The notes beneath the pieces were generated by a model. It did no database searches and was not told the origin of the DNA. It was given only the letters and a program-made list of their open reading frames with translations. Made by a program: the position numbers and the translations under genes. A stretch of DNA of 64,000 bases from Streptomyces sp. ST2-7A (GTDB taxonomy: Bacteria; Actinomycetota; Actinomycetes; Streptomycetales; Streptomycetaceae): the NCBI RefSeq assembly GCF_021390475.1, contig NZ_JAJUWS010000005.1:1-64000 (forward strand), read 5' to 3'. This document shows, piece by piece, positions 1-8,495 of this stretch. Numbering within the stretch: the first letter of the stretch is position 1; each line of letters opens with the position of its first letter.

Positions 1-26
1 TTTCGGGTGGGGCCCCCGGGCCGGGC

Positions 27-53
27 GGGGGGGGGGGGGGGGGGGGGGGGGGG
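27..53. repeat. 27-nt poly-G homopolymer
   Basis: An uninterrupted run of 27 G residues is followed within a few bases by a C-rich tract (10 C at 58-67, 5 C at 69-73). The run lies downstream of the DUF3140 stop codon. It may be a natural G-tract or an assembly or sequencing artefact at a contig-like edge. No function is assigned. Confidence 0.8.
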
Positions 54-78
54 CCGGCCCCCCCCCCGCCCCCGCGGC

Positions 79-441
79 TCACTCCTTGAGCGGGTCGTGT
101 CCCCAGTTCATCAGGGAGTGCCGCCAACGACTGTCCTCGACGTCCCCGGAGGGGCGCTGGGCCAGATGACGCCGGATGTACCCGTTCACCTTCCGCATGT
201 GGGCCAGGTCCTCCTCGCCCCGGTCGCCGCGCCGGGTGCGCAGGATCTCCACGATCCGCCGTCCCGAGGCGTGCCCGGTGGACTCCCCGCCGTCGCTCTG
301 CCCGACGGATCGCGACTCCTCGGTTCCCAGCCACTTCTCCAACTCCCCGGCGGTCATGTTCACCAGGTCGTCGAACTTCTCGGCGTCCTCGGAGTCCCGG
401 GTGTTCCCGCTGTCCTTGTCGCTTCCTCGGTCGGCGGCCAT
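79..441 (-). CDS. DUF3140 domain-containing protein
   Basis: A 120-residue acidic/basic protein of the DUF3140 family common in actinomycetes; its function is unknown. The sequence has the core expected for the family: a segment with EKFDDLVNMTAGELEKWL near residues 21-38, a basic HASGRRIVEILRTRR stretch, and a C-terminal region with RRHLAQRP and WRHSLMNWGHDP. There is no signal peptide or membrane segment. It starts 2 nt after the stop of the DUF2945 gene, so the two are almost certainly one transcript. The pairing of DUF3140 with DUF2945 recurs in actinomycetes, which suggests a shared, still undefined role, possibly stress-related or nucleic-acid associated. The family call comes from motif recall. 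Confidence 0.8.
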   Translation of the reverse strand: MAADRGSDKDSGNTRDSEDAEKFDDLVNMTAGELEKWLGTEESRSVGQSDGGESTGHASGRRIVEILRTRRGDRGEEDLAHMRKVNGYIRRHLAQRPSGDVEDSRWRHSLMNWGHDPLKE

Positions 442-443
442 CG

Positions 444-707
444 TCAGTCGTCCTTCTTCCCGCCGTCCCCGTCCTTCTCCCGGTCCCGTTCCGGTTTCGG
501 GCGCAGCGCGTCGGGCCGGTGCACGGCCGAACCCCCCGACTTCTCGCTGCGCACCTTGTACTGCGGGTCGTCGGGGGAGGCGTCCACGGTGCGGCCCCCC
601 GCCTCCGTGCGCTCGGTGATCTCCTCCTCCACACGTCCGACGGCCTCGCCGCCGTGACTGCTCCAGGCGACCCGGTCGCCCTTGCTCGGCTTGCGACGCC
701 CGCTCAT
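444..707 (-). CDS. DUF2945 (HVA1 / Tudor-like) small protein
   Basis: An 87-residue, highly charged protein. The N-terminal segment KGDRVAWSSHGGEAVG followed by a beta-rich stretch and YKVRSEKSGGSAVHRP is the signature of DUF2945, the 'hypervirulence-associated protein' family with a Tudor-like SH3 barrel. The ATG at 707 is chosen because a strong AGGAGGT-type ribosome site lies just upstream; a GTG nine bases earlier sits inside that site. It is the first gene of a two-gene unit with DUF3140. The C-terminal tail (PKPERDREKDGDGGKKDD) is probably disordered. The family has no defined biochemical role. Confidence 0.8.
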   Translation of the reverse strand: MSGRRKPSKGDRVAWSSHGGEAVGRVEEEITERTEAGGRTVDASPDDPQYKVRSEKSGGSAVHRPDALRPKPERDREKDGDGGKKDD

Positions 708-980
708 ACCGCCCACCTCCTCGTCACCGGTCTCCGCCGGCGTTCGGCTGCGCTTCCACCGGCCATGCTGCGGCCATCCGCTCCCTCCCGCACCCCGGAA
801 CGCTCCCTCCGACCGGCATCACCGTCGCTCCCCGGGGTACCCGTGCGGCACGATCGGCGGCGCGTCCGGCGCCCGACGGAGGGAGCGGAGCATGGGCACG
901 TGGCGGAGCGGTGACATCGGCGGCTCCCCGCCGGTGCGGGGACCGGGCGCGCGGTCGCCCCGGCGAACCGGGGGTGACCG

Positions 981-1790
981 GTGAACGGCGACGGCGACAC
1001 CACGGCCGGTCCCGCGTGGCTGCGGGCACTGGCCGGGGGAGTGGCCCGTCGCCGTCGCGCCCCCGCCCTGCACCCCCGGGGGTTGCTGTGTCCGGGGGTG
1101 CTGGAGTTCCCCGGCACCACCGGGAGCGAACACCGTTGGGACGTGCCCCGGCTCGACGAACCGGGACGGTGCGCGGTGACCGTGCGCTGGTCACGATCGC
1201 TGGGGTTGTCGCCGGGGCTTCCGGACGCCATCGGTCTGGGCCTGCGGGTGATCGACGCCGGCGGGCCCGGCCGTCACCTGGATCTCCTGCTGACCACCAG
1301 TCGTCCCGGCCGGTTGCCGCGTCACGTGCCGGTGATGCGCCGTGACGCCCTCGCGGGCCCGTACACCAGTCTCCTCGCCCACCGGGTCGGCGGCCGGGAC
1401 CGGGTGCTGGCCGCCATCCCCCGGGAGGGGGAGCGCCGTCGGGTCCCGGGCGATCCCGCCGCGCTGCGCGCCGCCCTGTGCGAGGCACCGGTCCGGATGC
1501 TGCTGTGCGCGGCGGCCGCCGACGAGCCCTGGCGCGGCTTCGGATGGCTGACCATCGGTCCGCCGCGCGGTGGACCGACCGGGGCCACGCCCGGCTTCGA
1601 CCTGCGCGGCAACAGCCTGCCGGGACTGGGTCCGCCGGAACGCTTCCTGCGGTTCCGGGACGCCGCCTACACCGCCTCCCGCGCGGGCCACGGACTGGTC
1701 GTCGACGAGGCCCCCGCCGGGCTCCCCGCCCCGGGTCCCACCGATCCCGGTCGGGGGGACGGTTCCGGCGCGGACCGGCACCGTCCCTGA
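981..1790 (+). CDS. Catalase-fold-like hypothetical protein
   Basis: A 269-residue soluble protein. The order of segments (ALHPRGLLCPGVLEF, then VRWSRSLGLSPGLPDAIGL, then a DLLLTTS strand, then RHVPVMRRDALAGPYTSLL) resembles actinomycete proteins often auto-labelled 'phosphodiesterase', which look like heme-free, catalase-barrel relatives. No heme-ligand or hydrolase motif is visible, so no activity is assigned. The GTG start is followed directly by an in-frame coding bias. The Pro/Gly/Asp-rich C-terminus looks disordered. It lies 127 nt upstream of the MBL-fold gene on the same strand. Confidence 0.5.
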   Translation: MNGDGDTTAGPAWLRALAGGVARRRRAPALHPRGLLCPGVLEFPGTTGSEHRWDVPRLDEPGRCAVTVRWSRSLGLSPGLPDAIGLGLRVIDAGGPGRHLDLLLTTSRPGRLPRHVPVMRRDALAGPYTSLLAHRVGGRDRVLAAIPREGERRRVPGDPAALRAALCEAPVRMLLCAAAADEPWRGFGWLTIGPPRGGPTGATPGFDLRGNSLPGLGPPERFLRFRDAAYTASRAGHGLVVDEAPAGLPAPGPTDPGRGDGSGADRHRP

Positions 1791-1917
1791 CGGGGGCCGC
1801 CCCCGGGTCCCGGCCGGGGAGACCGCCCCGGGCTTTCCCCGGCCGGCCCCGGGTTCGCGGGTCGGAAACGGGGCACCCGGGAACCGCCGACCGATCCCCG
1901 ACGTCCCGGAGGCGCGG

Positions 1918-2823
1918 ATGACGACCGACGAACCGCCGAAGGGCATGGTGGCGATCCGGTTCCCAGGCAACGCCACGCTGTTGTTGCGGTACGGACCCCT
2001 CACCCTGCTGACCGATCCGAACTTCCTGCACGGGGGCCACTTCGCCCACCTGGGCTACGGACTGGTGTCGCGGCGGCTCGCGGACCCAGCCCTCCCGCTG
2101 TCGGAGATCCCGCGCCGCCCCGACGCCGTCATCCTCTCCCACCTGCACGGCGACCACTGGGACCGGGTGGCCCGGCACCACCTGGATCATCGGGTACCGG
2201 TGCTCACCACCCCGCACGCCGCCCGTTGGCTGCGCCACGCGCACCGCTTCCCGCGAGCCGTCGGACTGTCCGCGTGGCACGGACGCGAACTGGTCACCGA
2301 GGGGGCGCGGGTACGGGTGACCGCGGTGCCCGGCAGCCACGCCCGGGGGCCCCTTCGTCTCCTCCTGCCACCGGTGATGGGGAGCGTGGTGGAGTTCGGA
2401 CCCGCCGGGGGCGGGGTCGACCTGCGGATGTACATCTCCGGGGACACCCTCCCCATCGAGAGCCTCGGGGAGATCACCGATCGACACCCGGACATCCACC
2501 TGGCCGTTCTCCACCCGGGCGGCACCCGGCTCCCGGGAGGTTTCCTGGTCACCATGGACGACCGACTGGGAAACGACCTGATCGAACTCCTCGATCCGCC
2601 GCTGGTCCTACCGATCCACTACGAGGAGTACACCGTCATGAAATCCCCGCTCTCGGACTTCCTCGCCGAGGCCGGGCGGCGGGGTTTCGCCTCCCGCGTC
2701 GTCCACTGTCCGAGGGGCGGCATGATCCACGCCGGGCCGGGAGCCCGGGTCGAGCCGGTGCCGGGGACGTTCCCCGCCCCGCCGGAATCGGAGCGGACGC
2801 CACGGTACCGACCGGGTCGGTGA
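1918..2823 (+). CDS. MBL-fold metallohydrolase (UlaG/RomA-like)
   Basis: A 301-residue metallo-beta-lactamase-fold hydrolase. The zinc motif HLHGDH is at residues 75-80 in SHLHGDHWD. Further ligands are expected in the GSHARG region, the SGDT segment and the late LPIHYEEY segment. The opening strands (AIRFPGNATLLLRYGPLTLLTDP) are the typical start of the UlaG-like/L-ascorbate-lactonase group. Substrate is unknown. The ATG at 1918 is preferred over longer in-frame extensions because homology-like sequence begins immediately and the upstream stretch is Pro/Arg/Gly filler. It is followed at 41 nt by the Ca2+/Na+ antiporter, so the two may be cotranscribed. Confidence 0.8.
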   Translation: MTTDEPPKGMVAIRFPGNATLLLRYGPLTLLTDPNFLHGGHFAHLGYGLVSRRLADPALPLSEIPRRPDAVILSHLHGDHWDRVARHHLDHRVPVLTTPHAARWLRHAHRFPRAVGLSAWHGRELVTEGARVRVTAVPGSHARGPLRLLLPPVMGSVVEFGPAGGGVDLRMYISGDTLPIESLGEITDRHPDIHLAVLHPGGTRLPGGFLVTMDDRLGNDLIELLDPPLVLPIHYEEYTVMKSPLSDFLAEAGRRGFASRVVHCPRGGMIHAGPGARVEPVPGTFPAPPESERTPRYRPGR

Positions 2824-2864
2824 ACCGCCCACGAGCGGACCCCGGCGATCCATAGACTGCGGCA

Positions 2865-4025
2865 ATGGATCTTCTCGATGTGGGGCGCATCATCGCCGGG
2901 CTCGTTCTGCTCACCGTGGGCGGTGAGGTGCTGGTCCGGGGGGCGTCGAGCCTCGCCACCCGGGTCGGAATCTCCTCGCTCGTCGTCGGCCTCACGGTGG
3001 TCTCCACCGCCACCTCGACCCCCGAACTCGCGGTCACCGTCGGCGCCGTCATGCGGGACGAACCCGGCCTGGCGGTGGGCAACGTGATCGGCAGCAACAT
3101 CGCCAACGTGCTGCTCATCCTCGGAATCTCGGCCCTGGTACTGCCGCTGTTGGTCAAACAGCGGCTGGTGCGGCTCGACCTGCCGATCATGGTGTTGCTG
3201 TCGGTCATGCTGCTGGTGATGTCCCTGGACGGTGGCATCGGCCTCGTGGACGGGGTCATCCTGCTCGCCGTCCTGATCGGCTACACGGTCATGACGATTC
3301 TGGTCAGTCGACGGGAGGACCGCGCGGAACGCGTCGCCGCCGAGCGGCCGGGCGGGGCCGGCGGCGGGGCCGGCGCGGCGGATGCCGTGGGAACGGCCAC
3401 GGTGTCCGCGCCGGGGTCCGACGAGGCTCCGCGGACCTCCGTACCCAAGTCGCTGCTGTTGGTGCTGGTGGGCGTGGCACTGCTGGTGGCCGGGGCCACC
3501 GTCCTGGTCGAGGGCGCGGTGAACACCGCAACCGCCTTCGGGGTCAGCAGCCTGGTGGTGGGTCTGACCGTGGTGGCCGTCGGCACCTCGCTGCCCGAAC
3601 TGGCCGTCTCCGTCATCGCGGTGCGACGCGGTGAGCGGGACCTGGCGGTGGGCAACGTGGTCGGCAGCAACATCGCCAACATCGGTCTGGTGCTGGGGCT
3701 GCCCGCGATCCTCTCCTCCGGCGGCCTGCCGGTCCCGGACGCGGCGATCGCCCTGGACATCCCGCTGATGCTCGCCGCCGCCGTGGCCCTGCTGCCGATC
3801 GCCTTCACCGGTTTCATCATCGCGAGGTGGGAGGGCGGGCTGTTCCTGGCCCTCTACGCCGCCTACACCGCGTTCGTGGTCCTGGCGGCCACGCAACACG
3901 ACGCGCTGGAGGGCTTCACCGCCGTCATGGGATGGTTCGTACTGCCGCTGGTGGCGGTGACGTTGGTCGCGGTCACCGCGCACGAGTTCGGTGTGCGCAG
4001 GGGACGTCGGGAGAGCGCCGGCTGA
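2865..4025 (+). CDS. Calcium/sodium antiporter (CaCA family, YrbG-like)
   Basis: A 386-residue inner-membrane cation exchanger with about ten transmembrane helices. It has the duplicated alpha repeats of the CaCA family: TATSTPELAVTV with GNVIGSNIANVLLILG in the first half, and GTSLPELAVSV with GNVVGSNIANIGLVLG in the second. The conserved PEL and GSNIANxxL motifs form the ion-binding core. A hydrophilic loop of about 40 residues (ERPGGAGGG... to TSVPKS) separates the halves. Length fits the bacterial family. It probably exports Ca2+ in exchange for Na+ or H+. A strong hairpin follows the stop codon. Confidence 0.9.
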   Translation: MDLLDVGRIIAGLVLLTVGGEVLVRGASSLATRVGISSLVVGLTVVSTATSTPELAVTVGAVMRDEPGLAVGNVIGSNIANVLLILGISALVLPLLVKQRLVRLDLPIMVLLSVMLLVMSLDGGIGLVDGVILLAVLIGYTVMTILVSRREDRAERVAAERPGGAGGGAGAADAVGTATVSAPGSDEAPRTSVPKSLLLVLVGVALLVAGATVLVEGAVNTATAFGVSSLVVGLTVVAVGTSLPELAVSVIAVRRGERDLAVGNVVGSNIANIGLVLGLPAILSSGGLPVPDAAIALDIPLMLAAAVALLPIAFTGFIIARWEGGLFLALYAAYTAFVVLAATQHDALEGFTAVMGWFVLPLVAVTLVAVTAHEFGVRRGRRESAG

Positions 4026-4050
4026 TCCGGTCGCCGCCCATCCCGCGGCC

Positions 4051-4088
4051 GACCGCCCCGCGCCGGGGACGGCCGGGGCGGGGCGGTC
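4051..4088 (+). terminator. Rho-independent-type hairpin after antiporter gene
   Basis: An 11-bp perfect inverted repeat (GACCGCCCCGC at 4051-4061 and GCGGGGCGGTC at 4078-4088) with a 16-nt GC-rich loop lies 25 nt past the antiporter stop. There is no U-tract, as is usual in high-GC actinomycetes. Confidence 0.65.
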
Positions 4089-4195
4089 GTCACTCCACGA
4101 TGGTGCCGCCCACCGTCCCGGGTGTTCGCGGACGGTGGGGCCGGGCGTGGGCTCGAGGCCGTTCCCGCCCTCCGACGGCCGGGAGGGATCTCGGA

Positions 4196-5345
4196 TCAGG
4201 GGGTGCCGCTGCCGGCCGGGGTCACCGGCGGGGGTGTCCGGCACGACGACCGTGATCGTGCTCCCGTGGTCCCCGCCCCCCGGCCGGCCTGCGGGGCATC
4301 CGGCTTCCGGGGCGCCGCGGGGACGAGGAGGCGATCGATCGGCGGCCGGACCGGCGGACGGGTGAGCCGGCGCACCGGAGGGGAGCCCGGGACCGGCGTC
4401 AGCGCCACCCCGCGGAGCGCCAGCCCGATCTGCTCCACCGGGGTGTTCACCCGGGTGATCCACCCGGTCTCCCGGAAGGGAAGGATCACCAGGGGGTGCG
4501 GCAGGCAAACGGTGAAGCCGGCCGCTCCCGTGGTGGGGAGGGGTGCGGAGCCGGGCGGCGCGGAACCAGCCGCAGCAGGCAGAGCACGACTCCCACCGCG
4601 AAGGCCAGGACCAGCAGCCGAACCGCCCAAGCCCATTCGAGGCCCAGTGGCCCGGCCGTGTACGCGTGCCGTATGGAGAGCCGGGTTCCGGGGATCTCGC
4701 GATGCCACCACACCCCCACCGCGACCGACGCCGACAGGCCGCCGATGGCGGGCCACGGCGTTCGCGGGTTGGTGAACCATCCGCGCAGCGCCCCCTGCCC
4801 GATCCGCCAACCGATCCAGAAGAGCGGCAGATGGACGATCGTGCGGCTCACCGAGTAGGCCAGGCCCGGTTCCCCCACGTACCCGGCGGACAACGTCATC
4901 ACCGTGGTGACCGTCAGTGGATAACGCGGTTGCGCCACCAGCGGCAGCGGCAACCTCCGGAAGAACAGGGACATCAGGAACCACAGGGTCCGGGGGAGTT
5001 GGGTGACGTGGAGGGTGAACTCCCCGCCCGACAATCGAACCTCCAGGGAGAACAGAGGGCTGAAGATCGCCGCCGGGACCAGGACGGAGCCGATCAGGAC
5101 CCGGGCCCGACGACCGTCCCCGGGAACAGCGGAACCGAAGACCCCGGCCAGGATCACGAAAGCCGGCACCCGCGCAGCGCCCGGGTGGCGACGTGCAGGG
5201 CGCGCGGCGTCTCGTGGCGGGCCATGACGCCGCCCACCGTGTGCAGGACCACGATCAGGGTGGCGGAGACGAACCGCGCGTTGTCCCCCCGGGGTCCCGC
5301 CGCCCGGCGGAACCGACGGTGTGGTCCCCGGGGACGGGGCGGGCG
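4196..5345 (-). pseudogene. Acyltransferase-3 family membrane protein, frameshifted
   Basis: Remains of an acyltransferase_3/OpgC-like membrane protein are split over several frames of the minus strand. The start of the domain (RRDPGG, about 5300) and the next segment (DNARFVSATLIVVLHTVGG) are in different frames and meet at a GGGGGG run near 5285-5290. A second shift near 5170-5175 leads into PAFVILAGVFG and the membrane core (LPRTLWFLMSLFF, TVTTVMTLSAGYV). A third near 4520-4540 moves to the C-terminal part (CLPHPLVILPFRETGWI, NTPVEQIGLALRGVALTPV, PPVRRLTRP). No suitable start codon is found at the N-terminal end. At least three frameshifts make a dead gene more likely than sequencing error, though the breaks lie in G/C-rich runs. 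Confidence 0.75.
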
Positions 5346-5586
5346 GGTCTTCGGAGGCGGATGGTGATGGCGGGGGAGGGTTCCCGGGGAAGGGGCGGGC
5401 GATATCCCCTTTCGCCCCCCGGGGGTTGGGCTCCGGAGGAGGAAAGGGGTGGCCGCACGCTGCCGGGCCCGAGGGGGAGGCGGGTTGAGGGGCGGTGCCG
5501 GGGAGGTGAACGGAGGGTGTCCGACCGGAAGTCGTCCGGCCGGGGAACCCGGAACGTCGGGTCTCCCCGGGATCTCCGCCCGGGGC

Positions 5587-6750
5587 TCACCGCCGGGCGG
5601 AAACCCCGGGGGCGAGAACCCGCCGCTCCACCCCGACGGTCGGGCTCCCGACCCCCGCCGGTGGCGGGAGGGCTTCCGTGGCCGGGGTTCCGAACGTCCC
5701 GGCCGCACCCGGCGGTCCCATCCCACCCGCACCGGGGCGGTCGACCTCCTCGCCGGGTCCGTCGGACCGTTCGGCCAATCGGCTCTCCATCTCCTCCAGG
5801 ACACGCCGCAGCACCTCCACGCGCTCCCGCAGGAAACGATCGGGATCCCCGCCTCCCGGCGGCTCCGTCCCGGCGTCCCTCTCCCGGTCGGGTCCGTCCC
5901 CCTCGCGGAGTCGACGGCGCTCGGCCTCCCGCGCCTCGTCCATCGAGCCCACCACAACGCCGATGAGCAGATTGATGAGCATCAGGCCGGCGAAGAGCAC
6001 GTACGAGCCGTAGTAGAGCAGCGTCCACGGGGAGACCTCCAGACCGTCGCGCACCGCCGCGCCGATCCCGTCGAAGGTCGCCAGCAGGAAGAGGGTGATC
6101 ACGGCCCGGTCCAGGGTGCCGAACCGTTCGGGATCGTGAACGGCGAAGATCTGCCACCCGACCATCCCGTACACGTACAGGATCAGCACACCGAGGGCGA
6201 GGAACCCCAGCATGCCGGGCAGGCTCTTGCCCACGGCGGTCACGATGACCCGGATCTGCGGCATCATGCGGGCCACCCGGGCCACCCGCAGCAACCGGAG
6301 GACGCGCAGGATGGTCGCGTTGCCCTGCGTCAGCGGCAGGTGGGTGAGGACCACCACGGTCAGGTCGAAGACGTTCCACGGATCGCGGAAGAACTCCCGG
6401 GGGCGATCGACGCATGCCACCGCCCGCAGCGTGATCTCGGTCGTGAAGGCGGTCAGCAGAAATGCCTCCACCCGGGGGAACGGACCCGTGACGGCACCGG
6501 GGGAGATGTAGGTCTCGGCCCCCAACAGCACCGCGTTGAGGAGGATGAGTGCGCAGACCACCGCCGAGAACGTTCGGGATTCCGTCACCCGGCGGGCCCG
6601 AAGGGCCGCTCCGACGCGCCACCCGGCGGGGGTACCTTCCACCGTCACCGTGAAGTCCGCTCTTCCCCGCGCCGCTCCGTCACCGAACCACCCACCGGGA
6701 GGGGCCGGCCCGCTCCCCGGGGCCGTCACGGGGAACGCACACAAGATCAT
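5587..6750 (-). CDS. Voltage-gated ion channel (NaChBac-like), TFDGI filter
   Basis: A 387-residue six-helix ion-transport protein. S1 is near residues 61-80. S4 carries five arginines at every third position (R149, R152, R155, R158, R161). The pore loop is at about 215-232 and S6 (LMLINLLIGVVVGSMDEA) at about 253-272. A C-terminal heptad region (RFLRERVEVLRRVLEEMESRL, about 305-325) matches the tetramerising coiled coil of bacterial sodium channels. Where bacterial Nav channels have TLESW, this protein reads TFDGI (225-229), so Asp replaces the filter Glu and Trp is missing. Selectivity is therefore uncertain. The ATG at 6750 is the first clear start; GTG codons at 6647 or 6642 are alternatives. 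Confidence 0.85.
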   Translation of the reverse strand: MILCAFPVTAPGSGPAPPGGWFGDGAARGRADFTVTVEGTPAGWRVGAALRARRVTESRTFSAVVCALILLNAVLLGAETYISPGAVTGPFPRVEAFLLTAFTTEITLRAVACVDRPREFFRDPWNVFDLTVVVLTHLPLTQGNATILRVLRLLRVARVARMMPQIRVIVTAVGKSLPGMLGFLALGVLILYVYGMVGWQIFAVHDPERFGTLDRAVITLFLLATFDGIGAAVRDGLEVSPWTLLYYGSYVLFAGLMLINLLIGVVVGSMDEAREAERRRLREGDGPDRERDAGTEPPGGGDPDRFLRERVEVLRRVLEEMESRLAERSDGPGEEVDRPGAGGMGPPGAAGTFGTPATEALPPPAGVGSPTVGVERRVLAPGVSARR

Positions 6751-6928
6751 CCAGGCCCGGGATGTTACCAGCGGACATCCCGGCGGAAGAGTGAATCGCC
6801 CTTTCCGGAAAGGGGGTTGGCTTGATCCCTCGACTTTCCCGGTGCCCCGGTGCCCCCGCAGCCCGGCCGCCGCGCCGTGCCCCGGAAACCGCCGGCGACG
6901 CCGGGGCATCGACGGTAGTAGTGGGCCC

Positions 6929-8446
6929 ATGACGGAACCATCCTTTCCCCGGTCCGCCACCGGACCCGCCGCGCCCCGGGTCCCCGGCGCCGCCGATTCC
7001 TCCCCGCCGCTGCCCACAACCGAACGCGCGCTGTACCACCGCTTGGCGGTGGCCCAGGCCGAGGGGCGTGCCCCCTCCGTGATCGCCGCCGTCGTCCGGG
7101 ACGGCGTCCCGGTGTGGTGCGCGGGCCGGGGGGAGGTCGCCGGGGAGCCACCGGGCCCCGGGACGCAATACCGCATCGGCTCGATCACCAAGACCTTCGT
7201 GGCGATCCTGGTCATGCGGTTGCGGGCCGAAGGGTTGATCTCTTTCGACGACCGCCTCGACCGGTACCTCGAGGTGCCCGCCGGTGGGCAGGCCCGCATC
7301 GCCGAACTGCTCTGCCATGCCGGGGGGTTGGCCGCCGAGCCGCGTGGTCCGTGGTGGGAACGGACCGAGGGGAGCCTGCGTCCGGAACTCCCCGACCTCT
7401 TCGGTGAACGGCCGATGCGCCACTCACCGGGACGCCGCCATCACTACTCCAACACCGGCTACGCCCTGCTCGGCGCGTTGGTGGAGCGTCTGCGGGGGCG
7501 CTCCTGGTACGAGGCCCTGCGCGCGGAGGTGCTCCACCCTCTGGGGATGTCCGACACCACCCTCCTGCCGCGTGCCCCGCACGCCGAGGGCTGGGCGGTC
7601 CACCCCCACGCCGATGTCGTGCAGCCCGAGCCCGCCGTGGACACCGGACGGATGGCGCCCGCCGGCCAACTCTGGTCCACCGCCGCCGACCTCTGCCGCT
7701 TCGCCGCCTTCCTCGTCGCGGGGGACGACCGGGTGCTCGGTGCGGCGGACCTGGAGGAGATGCGCCGACCGGCCGTTCCGGCCGAGGCGCGCGACCGGGA
7801 CACCGGTTACGGGTGGGGTCTGCAGGTCCTCCACCACCGGGGCCGCACCCTCACCGGCCACTCCGGCTCCATGCCGGGCTTCGTCGCGGGCCTGTGGGCC
7901 TCGCCGTCCGAACGCCTCGCGGCCGTCGCGCTGACCAATGCCGGCTCCGGGCTGTCCGCGCCCACCCTGGCGGCGGACCTGATCACGCTGTTCGCCGAGC
8001 ACGAGCCGGTCCTCCCCGAACCCTGGCGACCGATGCCGGAGGCCGATCCGGCGCTCGTGGCGGCGGCGGGCGTCTGGTACTGGGGCGCCGCACCGCACCT
8101 CCTGCGGGTACGGGCCGGCCGTGAACTGGAACTGGCACCCGCGGAAGGCGCCGGGCGCGGCTCCCGTTTCCGTCCCTCGGCGGACGGTACCTGGACCGGG
8201 CTGGAGGGCTACTTCGCGGGGGAGACCCTGCGGATCGGTGCCGAGGTGGACGGGACCGTCCCCGGCTCGCGGGGTCCCGATCACCTGGACATCGGCACCT
8301 TCGTCTTCACCCGCGTCCCCTACGACCCCGCCGCCCCGGTGCCCGGCGGCACCGATCCGCGCGGATGGCTCGGGGAGCGTGACGGTGCCCGGGACGGGGA
8401 CCGCGGGACCCGCCCCGGGGACCGACCGGCCGATCGGTCCCACTGA
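6929..8446 (+). CDS. Serine beta-lactamase-family hydrolase (class C-like)
   Basis: A 505-residue serine hydrolase of the beta-lactamase/D-Ala-D-Ala carboxypeptidase/esterase group. It has the SxxK nucleophile motif SITK at residues 85-88, the YxN motif YSN at 173-175, and an HSG triad at 311-313 in place of KTG, which is typical of esterase/peptidase-like class C relatives rather than true beta-lactamases. There is no signal peptide, so it probably acts in the cytoplasm. A C-terminal beta-rich domain of about 110 residues follows the catalytic domain. The ATG at 6929 is chosen over upstream in-frame extension. The gene converges on the ROK regulator with a shared hairpin between them. Confidence 0.85.
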   Translation: MTEPSFPRSATGPAAPRVPGAADSSPPLPTTERALYHRLAVAQAEGRAPSVIAAVVRDGVPVWCAGRGEVAGEPPGPGTQYRIGSITKTFVAILVMRLRAEGLISFDDRLDRYLEVPAGGQARIAELLCHAGGLAAEPRGPWWERTEGSLRPELPDLFGERPMRHSPGRRHHYSNTGYALLGALVERLRGRSWYEALRAEVLHPLGMSDTTLLPRAPHAEGWAVHPHADVVQPEPAVDTGRMAPAGQLWSTAADLCRFAAFLVAGDDRVLGAADLEEMRRPAVPAEARDRDTGYGWGLQVLHHRGRTLTGHSGSMPGFVAGLWASPSERLAAVALTNAGSGLSAPTLAADLITLFAEHEPVLPEPWRPMPEADPALVAAAGVWYWGAAPHLLRVRAGRELELAPAEGAGRGSRFRPSADGTWTGLEGYFAGETLRIGAEVDGTVPGSRGPDHLDIGTFVFTRVPYDPAAPVPGGTDPRGWLGERDGARDGDRGTRPGDRPADRSH

Positions 8447-8463
8447 CCGGCCCGCCCCCCCCG

Positions 8464-8495
8464 GGCCGACCCCGGTTACCGCACCGGGGTCGGCC
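8464..8495. terminator. Bidirectional hairpin between convergent genes
   Basis: A 13-bp perfect inverted repeat (GGCCGACCCCGGT and its complement, 6-nt loop) lies 18 nt after the serine hydrolase stop and overlaps the last codons of the ROK gene, so it could stop transcription from both sides. Confidence 0.6.

Noticed and set aside
2619..4508. Long minus-strand open frame opposite the antiporter gene
   Set aside because: Same shadow effect; the translation is His/Gln/Asp-rich with no recognisable domain.
6929..8446. Antibiotic-resistance beta-lactamase
   Set aside because: SITK and YSN are present but HSG replaces KTG and there is no signal peptide, so an esterase/peptidase-like role is more likely.
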